Shown here: positions 32,188 to 43,630 of the stretch, one piece after another
How the letters are laid out: every line of letters starts with the position of its first letter
Numbering within the stretch: position 1 is the stretch's first letter
DNA from: Isoetes taiwanensis
Taxonomy: Eukaryota > Streptophyta > Lycopodiopsida > Isoetales > Isoetaceae
DNA: 64,000 bases
Assembly: GCA_021234155.1 (NCBI GenBank)
Contig: JAJEKV010000094.1
Span: 2,385,782-2,449,781 of the forward strand
Reading direction: 5' to 3'
The notes under the pieces: model-generated
Seen by the model: the letters and a program-made list of their open reading frames with translations, nothing else
What the model was told of the DNA's origin: nothing
Database searches by the model: none
Translations under genes and position numbers: made by a program

Positions 32188-32212
32188 AGAAGGTTCTAGA
32201 ATGTTCTAGAAC
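32188..32212 (+). promoter_or_regulatory. perfect five-unit heat-shock element
   Basis: Five contiguous, alternating 5-bp units: aGAAg, gTTCt, aGAAt, gTTCt, aGAAc. This is the trimer-of-HSF binding layout nGAAnnTTCnnGAAn extended to five units with no mismatch at the GAA/TTC positions. It lies about 70 bp upstream of the TATA box at 32283, inside the solo LTR. Heat-responsive LTRs with such elements are known from the ONSEN (ATCOPIA78) retrotransposon of Arabidopsis. Confidence 0.85.
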
Positions 32213-32282
32213 CTAAATGCATGCGCGACACTTGGCGCGATCTCATCCATTGGAGTGGCGCGATCCTGACCGTTGGTCTAGA

Positions 32283-32290
32283 TATATAAG
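32283..32290 (+). promoter_or_regulatory. LTR TATA box
   Basis: TATATAAG followed by GAGGCACCTCC fits an LTR core promoter and fixes the LTR orientation as plus. Transcription would start about 30 bp downstream, near 32315, and run toward the LINE 3' part. Confidence 0.65.
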
Positions 32291-33114
32291 GAGGCACCTC
32301 CTTCTTGGCAAACCATTCCGGTTCAACGCCAGTCTTGAGCCTTCTAGGCATCTGTCTTGTATTCCTGCTTGCCTTCGGGCTATTGTATTATTGATTCCTG
32401 TTCATATATCAGATTCTTTGCCGATCTTGGCGTATTTCTTCCGTATTTCTTGCGTATTTTCCACGTATTTTCCTTGTTTTTCGAGTAGGTTCATGACAGT
32501 TAGGGTGCTTCTGTGGCAGGTGGTGCACCGCTATATCAGGGTGAATGCCCTTGTGAGTCAGTTTATGCCAGGTGTGAGCCCTCTCTGCCCTTGTTGTGGC
32601 CTTCATCATGAGACTGTGGAGCATTGTCTGATTTTATGCCCTCACTTGCAGGCTGCCTGGGATTGGGTTAGGGCTCTGTTTCAGGTGAGATTGACTAGCC
32701 AGCAGTTGCTGCTTCATGTGTTTCCTAGTGCTTGGCCGCTCTTGTGGTAGCAAGCCTTGCATCTGTGTGTGGCTTGATTGGTGTGGCTGATTTGGAAGCG
32801 GCGACGGTTGTGGATCTTTCAGGGGATTCAGCAGCCTGCAGCCTCTCTGATTCCTCGACTCAGATACAAGCTATTTCAAAGCTTTCTGGTGTTCCCGGGA
32901 TTAGTAGAGCGGAAGTTTGCCATTTGGCGGGACTTCTTGAGTGTTGTAGATGGTGATGGTCGGTTTGTACAGCAGTAGAGTTGCAGTTTTTCTGTGAGTT
33001 TGTTGTGGAGTGTCGAGGTATTGCTGTCTCTTTGGGGCAGTTCTCCTTCCTCCTCACTTGCTTTGTAACATTACCATTCTTTTAATATATTGATGACACA
33101 GTTCTTCAAAAAAA

Positions 33115-33840
33115 AAAGAAGCTTAAGCAATAACCTGGTCACAAATATAAAGAATCATATACTAAAAGCTTAAACAATAACCTAGTTACAAATATAAAGA
33201 ATTGTGCATTTGAGATTGCACTAGGAGATGGAAATATGCCTTCACTGCAATACTTCTATACTAGTGTGGATGTAGATATTTTTTACTACAAATGACCAAG
33301 AATGCCTTATGCTTCCTTAATAGACATGCATAAATGACAATCTGTTCGTCACTTGAAAATGCATTGTTCAAAATTAGAGCTGACACAAACACTCAATAAA
33401 TACTGTACTTCTCTTGGTAGTCAATAGCCAACATGTGTGCAAAGTGTTATTTCATATAACATATACACAAACATGACAATAGATAGCTTTACCCATTTAT
33501 TCATTATAATGCTTTTATTTCTTACTATTGCTGCCTTCACATCCACCGTAGACTCCAAAATAACTTATTTATTTTAACATTAACAGTCATCCCTTCCAAC
33601 CCACCCCATTCCCAAGCCTGCTTTACTGCTACTCTCTCTTATTTTTTGAGGATACGCATATGTATTATATTACTATTATATAACTTTTACATTGGATATC
33701 CCTAAGTGGGATTTATAGAAAGAATTATCACTAGGTAGATTGCTCCTAAGTACCAATACTTGTACTACTTAGCTACGACTCTCATCTTCTCTTGGCTTTG
33801 GTTCAGAGCTCAAATTGGCACTTTTTCTGGGTTGTGTGCT
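33115..33840. other. no gene; small direct repeat at its start
   Basis: A 50-bp phrase (AAGCTTAA(G/A)CAATAACCT and ACAAATATAAAGAAT) is repeated at 33119 and 33169. The rest is AT-rich without a recognised feature. Confidence 0.4.
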
Positions 33841-33849
33841 AGGGTTTCT

Positions 33850-36140
33850 ATGGCAGCCGGTAGACACTATGGCCATACATGAAACCCATGACTTGGAAGG
33901 AGACACACCTCAGTCCCAAGCCCCGGGCCAGACCCAGCCTACAGCCCAGGCACCTTCGCCATCTGCTGACCACACATAGGACAACCTTGCTTGGGAGGAC
34001 CAAACTGAAGGGCCTCTACAGAAACGGCCCCGACCAGACATCATGCACAAGGGAGAAGCCTCCTCTTCTATGAAGAGGGAGGTCTGGGCCAAAACCCAAT
34101 CAGTAAAACTGGCCCGACAAGGTGAGGTTGGTTGCTTAGGCCCCACAGTGAACCTAGCACCAGTAGAGCCTTGGAGCCAGCTCCAGGCAAGTATTGCAGA
34201 TAACAGTGCACAAATCGCATGTCTAGCAGCGGAGATGCAGTCCTCAGTACCCCATGTGCTGAGAAGGCAGCTGGCGATGGAGAAGCAGCGGACCATAGAG
34301 CTGGAGGCCCGCGTACAGCAGACAGAGGCCAGCCTCGACTTGGCACACTTTGAGAGGCAACAAGATAGGCAGGAGCTCACTAAAATGCGAGCCTGCCTGG
34401 ACTCACTGTCCACCACTGTAGAAGCCATAACCCAGGATAGGGAATAGATAATATAGGAGACAATGGCAACCACATTGCGGCTTCAATCAGAGGTGGAGAA
34501 GTAGGGTCTTGCTGACCTGCAGGCCCGCATGGACTCCCTCTCCACCACCATCTCCGGCCTCCAGTCAGAAGTTGAGGACACCGCCATCACGATATGAAGC
34601 GTCCAGGCTGCCTTTGAAGCAAGCCAGGCAGAGTTGAGAACCCTTCGGAGTAGGATCTTGACACGAGATCAGGCGGTGCAGGAGCTTTGGGCTGCAGAGG
34701 CCCATGAACAATTACGGCAGTGCATGCAAGAACTGGCAAGGCAGCACCAAGTCCAGCAGAAGTTGAGCTCCCGACTTCAGAAAGCAGAAGCTACAACACA
34801 GGACATGCCAGTCGCACATGCCCAGCAACTTGTAAGATGTCAATCGGAACCACCCAATGCTGCACCACCAGGGTGCCCCATGTCGCCACCACCACAGCGC
34901 AGGCCATAGCCCACGCCCCACACATCGCAACCAGCACCTGCGCGGCAGCCTCAGAGCTCTAGAAGCAGAGACGCAGGAGTCACAATGTGGTGGTGCGTGG
35001 CCTGACAGAAGAGACAAGAGAGCACCTCATTGCCCGGCATCGGACACAGATCTTGGCCCAGATGTCGTTCCAGTTGCCCGTACAAAGTATTAGGGCAAGC
35101 CGCCATGGAGCTCGGCGCCCGGACCGCCCTTCGGTAGTCACCTTCACAGTCAGGGATGCGCAAGAGCGAGCAACAATTCTGCGTCAGGGCAGGCAATTGA
35201 AGAGGACCGCCCTGTACATTGACCGGGATCTGACCCCTGCACATCAGGAAGCCCGCAGGTGCGAGTTAGAAAAAGTCAGGAACTTCTGCAAATAGGGAGG
35301 AGCAGCGGGATTGGTCCAGGGAAGGATGCAGGTCTTCCGGCAACTAAACGCTGATGCAGGCACCTCGAACCCTCGAGGCCCTTCTGATGAAATTCCAGTT
35401 GCAGATCCTGCTCCAATTGCTCCACCTGCCACTGCCATCACACCATATGCCAGCAAATAGGGATTGTGTCTTCGCGTGATCTCTTGAAATTTTTGGGGCT
35501 TCCCATGGCAGAAGGGTGACAGTCTCAACTCAGTTGCCGCCGATAATGACCTCATCTTCCTCATGGAAACATGGGAGCATGCTGGACACAGGCTACCTGA
35601 CTTACTGGGATACCAGCACCAATCGTCTTCAATGAATGCACGGGAAAGCAGGAGTCGCCTGGTACTACCCGACAGCCTTGGCACAGTCAGTTTCCCTGCG
35701 CAAGACGGACAGGCACAACAGTTACCTGTGGATGCGCGTGCAGAACTGCGGTGCCAGCTCTCTCTTTGTGGCGGTCTACTACTTTCCACATGCCGAAAGC
35801 AACTTTTACCGCACCCACTTGAATGTGGACAGCTGGAGCCCTATGTCGATCTATATGATGACATATAGCAGCACAAACAATTGGGCAAGTATCGAACAGG
35901 GGGCCGAGCAGATCCCAAAATTTGAACCCCTCACAGCGGATGTGTTGCAACTAGACCCCGCAGAGGTGGCTTGGCCAAGGACATCAAATGACAGCCAGGT
36001 GACACGTTATGGCAGACAGTGTCTGTGGCTCGGCAGCATCATTGACTTGGTCATTTGCAATGGGCTAACACAGTGGCCGTCTTCCAGGCGATGCACTTGC
36101 AGACAGGAGAATCAGGGGGGTAGCACCAATGTGGTGGATT
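33850..36140 (+). mobile_element. LINE 5' half: ORF1 and endonuclease, decayed
   Basis: A coiled-coil ORF1 product spans 34043-34909 with three in-frame stops (leucine/glutamine-rich, for example LRRQLAMEKQRTIELEARVQ). An RRM-like block follows at 34987-35295 (VVRGLTEETREHLIARH). An APE-type endonuclease then runs about 35460-36138 in changing frames: NFWGFPWQKGD, LIFLMETWEH, YLWMRVQNCG, ICNGLTQW and STNVVD at the end. RT is absent; the copy stops in the endonuclease where the minus-strand LINE ORF1 remnant begins. The layout ORF1 (coil, RRM)-EN is that of L1-type LINEs. Confidence 0.75.
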
Positions 36141-37960
36141 AAGTACTGGCAGAGGAGCAAGGTTTGCATCAAGCAGTATATCTGAAACCTGCTTGGATGT
36201 TTCAACATTGATATTAGGCCCTCCTTTTGTACATTTGTTTGCATCCATATTTGCTGCTGAAGACGTTGATGCAACCGAGTTTTGGGCTGGGAGGACTTTG
36301 TTACCAGAATTAAAATTTATTATTTTGGCTGGAGGATCCTTGTCTGTAAGTGATTGCCTCATGTTTATGGGATTGTAGCAGGCATGGCTTTTTCTAGTTA
36401 ATGAATCTCCCTTACTTTCAATATGGACAAAGAAATCCATTAATGACAAAGGTTTAACATTTTGTAAATCTTTAGCATCCTTAATGATTTTGTTGAGCGT
36501 TGAATGAAGCTCATCAATTGAAGATTTTGGTTGGAACATTGGTGCTTTCCCTTTAGATTGAAGATCTCCATATTTTTGTAGAACCTTAATTCCTGTAGAA
36601 TGATTGTCTGTGTGGAAGCTTTCTCTTGATTTTGATTCCAAGTTTTTCCCATCTTGACTTAGTATTTCTTTATCCATCCTTTTCTTTTGTATTCTTCTAT
36701 AAGAGCCATTTACTCTCTTCCAAACAAATTCCTGTCCATTTGCAACTGTACTCTTCCCTCTTTCCTCTGATCCTTTATAGTTTGTGGAAGCCAAAGGTAT
36801 GGAGAAACCCTTAGAAACATGATTAACTTGACTTATTTCTCGACAACCAATGTTACTCCACAATGTATCCTATTGCTGTATATGTTTGTTTTTGCAGCTC
36901 TCATACCAATAGTGTCTCTTTTCACAAGCTTGACAATGAGGAGGCAGATCCGACCATCTAAGTGATAGGGAAGTTTTCCGTCCAAAAGCGGGATAGAAGT
37001 AGGTATAGGCTTGGATAGATCAAGTTGAACAAAGGATCTTGGAGGTCTTTCAGGAACATAGCCAGTCGAGATATAAGTGCCAATGCAGTCAAAGAGGATC
37101 TTGAAGCAGTCTTTATTCCAATAGATTGGATTTAGCCCATGAAGAGTGCTTGAAGCAACACATAAGGAATCAAAGTTGGTAGTGTCCACTTTAGGGCCCC
37201 ATTTTAGGAAGGATATCAGGAAGTTATCAACTGTTAATGGCCCATGATTCGAAAGGAAATTAGATGTTCTTTTACTCTCACATTCAATCATAATGAATGG
37301 AAAGGTAATCAGTACATAGTTTTAATAAGGATTCCTTTTTGAAGATTTTGACAGAAGATCCAGAGTTTTTCTAGTCTAATTCCACATTTGTTGACTTTAA
37401 CTAGAACAGCAGCGTCTTTTAGAATGGACATCTTTCCATGAACAGAAGGGAATATTGAGAGAAATACCATGATAAAGGTTCTGCTTGCTGCCTTCTAGAG
37501 TTCGAGGTTCAGCTAATGTTCCATCCAGGATCTCATCAGAGTAAACTTCAATAGCAGGCTTAGATACTCCATATGGCAAAGGAATTTGAGTACTCGGATG
37601 CAGCTAGGGATAACGGCCATAAAGATCTAGGTCCTTGGAGAGATTGTCCCAAATCGGAACTTTAGAGGTTCTGGGATGCACCTTCTGATCATCCAGGAGC
37701 AGATTAGAAAAATTTTCCAAATAACAAATAATTTTTGGGATTTTTTTGAAAAGATCTTAACTCATCCTCAATGACTCCTAGTTGGCAATAGTAACATAGC
37801 ATGTCCTCTTGTGCCTCCTGTATCCATTTGCATATCTCAACTTTGAGGCAATGCACTCCTGTGCAAATGGAAACTATTAATCTGCGCTTCTTCATAGGCA
37901 TATGCGTATGCAAGTAGCGTTGTGGACACCATTGTGGTGACACCTCCACATTTTAACCTC
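36141..37960 (-). mobile_element. L1-type ORF1 (DUF4283-like) remnant
   Basis: The minus-strand frame 37291-36833 reads WGPKVDTTNFDSLCVASSTL, then LNPIYWNKDCFKILFDCIG and RSFVQLDLSKPIPTSIPL, the plan of the DUF4283 Gag-like domain of plant L1 ORF1. In the next frame a zinc-knuckle-like PHCQACEKRHYWYESC and a TAG lead into a Lys/Ser-rich tail (36863 downward). Upstream pieces (37397-37579, 37704-37949) are in other frames and weaker. The last 90 bp of the tail frame are antisense to the LINE endonuclease, so the border is near 36141. Confidence 0.55.
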
Positions 37961-38427
37961 GTTAAGTGAAGGAGGGAGGCCTTGCCTGAAGGGAGGATGA
38001 GACGAGAAGTACCTTAGTCTTAGCCAAACTAATGTGCATGTCAGTGGCCTGTCAAAATTATCTAGGGCATCTAGGCTACAACGAATCTATCAAACTAGTG
38101 AACAATACAATGATTCCTAAACTTTCACAAGGAGTAATAAAGAGAAACGTTTGTGGCGGCCAAGGCCGTGACGATATATATCTTGTAGTTATATAGGATG
38201 TATTAAATTGCACTTTGAGTGCTTTCATACCCCTTTTTTTGTTTTGAATGTTGATGGAAAGGGACATACACTGCACGGCGAGAATTACACCATCCCACAT
38301 TTAATGGTAGCCAATGGGATTTCAACTTTTATATTAATATTTAAGCACCATAGATGTGAAGTTCTGTGTTTGATTGCTCCAAAATTTATTTGCATTTCTA
38401 CTATATTTCGTAAGAAAGAAGACAATA
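37961..38427. other. no feature seen
   Basis: AT-rich spacer between the LINE remnant and the TRIM element. Confidence 0.3.
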
Positions 38428-38824
38428 TGACACCTTAATTATCGCACCCCAACCAACTGGGCAAAAGCATCTAGATTTGACCCTCTACATATGATAATTA
38501 AGTCCCGCCTCTCCAAGATTTACTCAAGTGGTCCCCATAGTCTCCAATCCATATCAATTCCTCCCCTCATCGGAATGCTCGTCCTCGAGCCTATGAGACT
38601 TACATCATTCACCTATGAGGCAATTTTTTTGTTTGGAACACTCCCACGGAGACTTGAACTCGAGACTTGGCTCTGATATCATTTGATACGACACCTTAAC
38701 TATCACGCCCCAACAAACTAAGCAAAAGCGTCTCGACATTGAGGTTTGACCCTCTATATGTGATAATTAGACGCCACCTCCCCAAGATTTACTCAAGTGA
38801 TCCCATGGTCCATAAACCATATCA
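38428..38824 (-). mobile_element. TRIM (miniature LTR retrotransposon)
   Basis: Two related direct repeats, 38428-38556 and 38689-38824, both begin on the minus strand TGATATGG and end GGTGTC(A/G). The 132-bp interior has, next to the right copy, TGATATCAGAGCC (38669-38681), close to the tRNA-iMet primer-binding site. Next to the left copy is a purine tract, GAGGGGAGGAA (38558-38570). LTR, PBS, PPT and LTR in under 400 bp without coding capacity define a TRIM. The LTRs differ at many positions, so it is old. No clear 5-bp target duplication was seen. Confidence 0.7.
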
Positions 38825-38889
38825 GAAGAACCTCGAAAAGGATTGATAATCTGCCCCAAGCGGTAATTGCGCTCTATCTTCAAGCATTC

Positions 38890-39540
38890 TGATACAACAA
38901 AAGGATCTCAACAATTTAAGAAACTAAAACTAAAGAAAGTTACTCTCCAATCTTTAGGAGAAATTAATCCACTCAACCGGGCTCAGGTTTTTCCCAGCAA
39001 GAAACCATTATCTTGCTTGTCTCAAATCTACACAGAACTTCACCAATCAAGACTATAACTAACTAAAGCTGTTATCAGGAATGGGCGAAGGAATTCGGAG
39101 TTAGGCAGGCTGGAATGGTTTCTTTCAAAGACAGCCGTTATATTTATAAGGCAAGATCAGACCTTTTATCCGGATCACCTCTCTCAGAATATCTGATTAT
39201 AAACAGTAGATAATTATAGATAAAGGTGATTCGGCCACAAATATCTTAGATTCGACCTTCTACAGAATTGGATCGACCTTTCTTGCTGAAATCAGAATAA
39301 AGGCTGCTCCGTTACAGTCGTTTGATTCAAGGGCTCGCGACCCGTTATCAGCCGCGTGTTTTAAAGGTAATTCCTTAACTCACGGTTATAGTTTTTTTGA
39401 AATATTAACTAACCTTTGACATATGGTTCGTAACTTATGATAAACTACTCTTGACAACTTATCTACTAGCTTTTAACCATATTTTCTTTCAACTTGATTG
39501 AGCCTGAGCCACACCCCCTAGCCGGCATTAAGCCGTAACA
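38890..39540 (-). repeat. 3' LTR of the 38.9-43.2 kb gypsy element
   Basis: 651 bp. Read on the minus strand it begins TGTTACGGCTTAATGCCGGC and ends TGTATCA. It is flanked inward by the polypurine tract and outward by CATTC. Confidence 0.95.
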
Positions 39541-39556
39541 ATCCCTCCCTTCCCGA
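39541..39556 (-). other. polypurine tract
   Basis: Minus strand GGGAAGGGAGGGAT directly precedes the 3' LTR, as needed for plus-strand DNA priming. Confidence 0.85.
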
Positions 39557-39881
39557 GATTAAACGTCCGCGTTAGTCTCGAGGAAAAATTGTTCATCCTA
39601 GTTCCTTTAAGGATGTTTAACTTTATAGCCTAGTTCATTTAGAGGTTATAAACGTCTCATTTCAGTTCAGTTAGAAATGGCCTCAGTTCCGTTAGAAGGC
39701 TTTCATCCTTTTCAATTAAGGATGGCCTCAAGTCAGTTAGAGGACTTAATATCTTTACAATCGTTAGTAAAGAATTTAGTAATACTATACATAGCAATAC
39801 TTTAGATATTTAAATAAAGCAATTCCAATTTTAATAGTATGGAATTCCAAATATAAAGTTTGAAGGTCTCTGACTTTGCCA

Positions 39882-40160
39882 TTATTCTTGCAAAGTTCTT
39901 TCGTATTCTTCCACCAAGGAGCCGTATTCTTTTAATTGAATCTTAGAATACCATACCGCATCAGTGGACGGATGAAATTTAAATTTCACAAGATACCTTC
40001 GATAGGAAGAACTCCTAGTCTCCTTATCTTGGTATGTGAGTATTTTCTCCGGTTCCAGCACCTCTTCATCACCCTTGATATTGGGAGGTTCTGATTGCTC
40101 CATTCTCTGCAAAATCTCAGGAGAAATTTCAGTTCCCTTATAGGGTTTCAGTATTCCCAC
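39882..40160 (-). pseudogene. chromodomain at integrase C-terminus
   Basis: The frame contains EEVLEPEKILTYQDKETR, then YRRYLVKFKFHPSTDAVW and LKEYGSLVEEYERTL, which fits the chromodomain of plant chromoviruses (E-x-I-L, YLVKW-like, W/A core, C-terminal helix). Chromodomains target new copies to particular chromatin. It is separated from the integrase by a frame break. Confidence 0.75.
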
Positions 40161-40291
40161 GTTAAAAATGGATGCAAGTTAGTCCATTTCCCATATAAAT
40201 GTAAAGGATAGGCATTCTCACCGACTTTGTCGTCAACTTGGAATGGACCATAATACCTAGGTTCCAGTTTTACATACCGATTGCCCATTTT

Positions 40292-41335
40292 CTATAGACA
40301 TGTCTTGGGAAGATGAATCCAAACCCATTGATCTTTTTTGTAAACGACCTTCTTTCGTTTCTTTGCAAGTTTGGAGGTCATCAATTCCTGGCTTTTTTGG
40401 ATTCGTGATTTTACTTCCCGTAAGATATCTGCAAAATCTGTAGCAGCTTCATCGGAAGCAGGTACTTCTCCCCCAAGTTTTGCAATTGGAGACTCCAAGG
40501 AGTATCTGTATACTATTTCAAAAGGAGTTCTTTAGATAACCGAGTGCACTGTGTTGTTATATGCAAACTCTAAAAGATAAAGATATTCTTCCCACTGGCT
40601 TTGCCTTTCTGCAACATAGGCTCTCAGCATACCTTCAATAACTCGATTTACAACTTCAGTCTGGCCATCCGTCTGGGGATGATAAGCGGTGGAAAACTTT
40701 AGAGTCGTGCCTAAGTTTTTCATAAGTCCGGCCCAAAATCTGCTACAGAATAGGGGATCCCTGTCCGTTATGATTGCATCTGGCATTCCATGGATCTTAA
40801 ATATCTCCTTTAAAAAAATTTTGCTTGCTTGCGGCACAATCATATTAGATTTACAGGGAATAAAGTGAACCTGTTTAGACAACCTATCTACCACTGTCCA
40901 AATCTGATCATTCTTGTGAATGGTCTTTGGTAATCCTTGAATAAAATCCATGGTAATTTGCTTCCACGGTTTATCTGGAATAGGCAAAGGTTGTACTAAT
41001 CCGGCAGGCTTACCGGTAGAAACTTTTATTAGTTGACAAATAAGGCATGCTTCGACATACTTTCTTACATCTCTTTCAAGTTTTGGCCAAAAGAAACGTC
41101 GTTTAACAGTTGCTAAAGTAGCTTGAATTCCTCTATGTCCGGAGTATGGAGGTTCATGACATTCCTCTATTACCTTCAACCTATATGCTTGTGGAACACA
41201 AGTACGATTTCGGTAGAATAATAATCCATTATGGATTCTGTACTCTGTCAAAGGATCTCTTTCATCCTTTTGTACCTGCGCATACGGAGTGGCAAAGGAG
41301 GGGTCGTTCACATATTCTTCTTTCATTGGCTCCAA
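40292..41335 (-). pseudogene. gypsy integrase
   Basis: The HHCC finger reads ECHEPPYSGHRGIQATLATV and then CLICQ. The catalytic core has D in MDFIQGLPK, D in ITDRDPLF and E in GQTEVVNRV, so the DDE triad is intact. A stop at 40532 interrupts the frame; a tail with LAKKRKKVVYKKDQWVWI, the C-terminal GKLG-type region, follows to 40292. Confidence 0.9.
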
Positions 41336-41374
41336 ATCAACAATTTCTGTGATGGATATTGCTTGAATACTTAC

Positions 41375-41767
41375 TCAGCTTAGTGCATCTGCAACCTGGT
41401 TCTCCTTCCCAGACTTATATTCAAGCTGAATTCCTTCAAATTCCTTTATAGTGTCAATGAGCTTTAATTGCCGCACATTGATAATATCCTGTGTTTGTAT
41501 ATGTTTCAAACTTTGTTGATCAAAACGAGCCACAAACTTGGATCCCATAAGATAATGCCTCCACTTTTTGAGTGCATGAACTAAAGCAATCAATTTCTTT
41601 TCATAGGTACTATACTTTTGCTCCAAGGGTTTGAGCATTCGGCTGACATAGACTAATGGATGCCCATCATGCATAAGTACTGCACCAATGGCATTTCGGC
41701 TGGTGTCGGAACAGACTGTAAAAGGCTTATTCCAGTCAGGCAGCACTAATACCGGTTCAGTTGCCAT
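41375..41767 (-). pseudogene. gypsy RNase H
   Basis: VCSDTSRNAIGAVLMHDG carries the first Asp, YSTYEKKLIALVHALKKWRH the Glu, and GKENQVADALS the end of the domain. Upstream in the same region the text joins to VKDFAKVTLPLNRYLKKDTP, the thumb/connection of RT, after an in-frame TGA. The palm of RT is absent. Confidence 0.9.
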
Positions 41768-41989
41768 GCTCTCTTTCAGAATTCGGAAAGCTTCCTCGGC
41801 TTCCGGATTTCAGACAAAGGGTGTATCTTTCTTTAAATACCTATTAAGAGGAAGGGTCACTTTTGCAAAATCCTTCACCCTGTATTAACTTCTTAGAGGG
41901 GGTCATAATCAAAACTCTTTCCTCTGAGTACTACTCTATTTGGATAGGAGCTATCACATATTTGTCGCACTGATTCCTAGGACCCTTTA

Positions 41990-42420
41990 AACCCTGCACA
42001 ACGGTGATTTTTGTTTGCAAATCACAAATAGGTAATCCTCATTTGTATACCAAGTCCTGCGAGATAAAATCATGTGTCGAACCATCGTCAAGCAAAACAG
42101 TCACATCCTGACCTTTTACTGAACCTTTCATTTTAAACAACCATGTTTCTGGGGGTCCTGTATATCGTCTCCCGATAAATTCTTTAGGTATGCAATTTGC
42201 AGTCTCCCTTTTTCTTGTTCAATAGCTGCAAGCTTTCCTTTAATCCTTTCTTCACCTTCCCTGGAAGTTTCTGGTCTGTCTTCTACATGGTGTGATTGAG
42301 CAACTTGCTTTTCCTTAGGTGGCGGCTCTCTGAATTGTACCTTCTTTGCATTTTTATCTGCCGGAGCTATATTCTTTGGGCAGTTGAACAGATAATGCGG
42401 GCCTCCACAATTATAACACC
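41990..42420 (-). pseudogene. gypsy Gag zinc knuckle and protease remnant
   Basis: CYNCGGPHYLFNC (about 42375-42415) is the nucleocapsid knuckle; VTVLLDDGSTHDFIS (about 42060-42105) is the retropepsin loop with D-D-G-S. A stop follows soon after (DLVYK then stop). Between about 41880 and 41990 the sequence jumps to RNase-H-side sequence, showing the RT deletion. Confidence 0.75.
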
Positions 42421-42524
42421 CAGCCTTGGCCCTTTACTCTGTTCCTGTTTGGCCTTCTGTCCGTTATTAGAGCGTTTCAGAAATATTGTAATGGTAGGCC
42501 ATCGTCACAGATTCAAGAGCGGGC

Positions 42525-42538
42525 GGGCTCTGATACCA
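42525..42538 (-). other. primer-binding site (tRNA-iMet)
   Basis: Minus strand TGGTATCAGAGCCC lies four bases inside the 5' LTR (42543-43190), complementary to the 3' end of initiator tRNA-Met. Confidence 0.9.
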
Positions 42539-42542
42539 AATT

Positions 42543-43190
42543 TGATACAATGAAAGGATCTCAACAATTTAAGAAACTGAAACTAAAGAAAGTTACTCTC
42601 CAATCTTTAGGAGAAATTAATCCACCCAACCGGGCTCAGGTTTTTTCCAGCAAGAAACCGTTATCTTGTTTGTCTCAAATCTACACAGAACTTCACCAAT
42701 CAAGACTCTAACTAACTAAAGCTATTATCAGGAATGTGCGAAGGAATTCGGAGTTAGGCAGGCTGGAATGGTTTCTTTCAAAACAGCCATTATATTTATA
42801 ATGCAAGATCGGACCTTTTATCCGGATAACCTTTCTCAGAATATCTGATTATAAACAGTAGATAATTATAGGTAAAAGTAATTCGGCCACAAATATCTTA
42901 GATTCGACCTTCTACAGAATCGGATCGACCTTTTGCTGAAATCGGAATAAAGGCTGCTCCGTTACATTCGTTTGATTCAAGGGCTCGCGACCCATTATCA
43001 GCCGCGTGTTTTAATGGTAATTCCTTAACTCACGGTTATAGTTTTTTTAAAATATTAACTAACCTTTGACATATGGTTCGTAACTTATGATAAACTACTC
43101 TTGACAACTTATCTACTAGCTTTTAACCATATTTTCTTTCAACTTGATTGAGCCTGAGCCACACCCCCTAGCCGGCATTAAGCCATAACA
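42543..43190 (-). repeat. 5' LTR of the 38.9-43.2 kb gypsy element
   Basis: 648 bp partner of 38890-39540, ending outward at TGTTATGGCTTAATGCCGGC (minus-strand start) next to CATTC at 43191. Confidence 0.95.
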
Positions 43191-43195
43191 CATTC

Positions 43196-43630
43196 AAGAC
43201 CAAAAGCATTCATAAATTTGTCACTGAAATTAAGGTATTCTTTAAGAAATTGATATTATTTTCTTCTAGCCGCTAGCAGAAAATGGTTATCCAGCAAGAC
43301 AGACAAGAACATCTAATCTTGTAATGCGACAAAAGTAGTTTAAACCCTGCTATAAGCCTCAGCTCAAAAGGCCGTCCCTGAAATCCTTCCTAATCGTGCA
43401 CATGCAACAGGACAATTGACGACATAATTTGAAAGCAAGAAGCATATAAAATACATATTGAGCCATTTTTTAAATTGATAAAGTAGCTTAGCTATCCTTT
43501 TATCAACATTTCTTGAAAAAACTACTGATTGATTCATCAAATCTTCTAAATGTCCCTTTGATTGGAAGCCTAAAACAAAAAGATACAATGCAGATTAATG
43601 CAAGTATAAATTTGACTTCTTTCAGAAGAA
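43196..43630. other. no gene recognised
   Basis: A minus-strand stretch at 43364-43588 (with KRIAKLLYQFKKWLNMY) is open but matches nothing I know. Confidence 0.3.

Larger units (their letters stand above)
31833..32503 (+). mobile_element. solo LTR with 5-bp target duplication
   Basis: The 661-bp insert 31838-32498 begins TGTCA and ends TGACA, and is flanked by GTTAG at 31833-31837 and 32499-32503. It splits a LINE coding frame that is restored when the insert and one GTTAG are removed. No internal retrotransposon genes are present, so it is a solo LTR left by LTR-LTR recombination. Plus orientation is inferred from its TATA box. Copia or gypsy origin cannot be decided from the LTR alone. 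Confidence 0.85.
31440..33114 (+). mobile_element. LINE 3' part interrupted by a solo LTR
   Basis: The LINE ORF2 C-terminus reads RLTDWYWGGQLVSWEFFRAR at 31495 onward and reaches PPPKVSV at 31837. It resumes at 32504 with VLLWQVVHRYIRVNALVSQF and the zf-RVT cluster CPCCGLHHETVEHCLILC. Then come a frame change, WLIWKRRRLWIFQG, a 3' UTR and poly-A at 33105-33114. The gap is exactly filled by the 661-bp insert at 31838-32498. The 5' limit beside the gypsy element is not defined. Confidence 0.85.
38885..43195 (-). mobile_element. Ty3/gypsy chromovirus with both LTRs, RT core deleted
   Basis: Both LTRs, a primer site, a polypurine tract and a target duplication are present. CATTC flanks the element at 38885-38889 and 43191-43195. 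Element length without duplications is 4301 bp (38890-43190), short for gypsy because the reverse-transcriptase core is missing. By eye the LTRs differ at some 25-30 of about 650 positions. Coding order on the minus strand: zinc knuckle, protease, (gap), RNase H, integrase, chromodomain. Stops occur in several parts. Non-autonomous but structurally complete at its ends. Confidence 0.95.
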
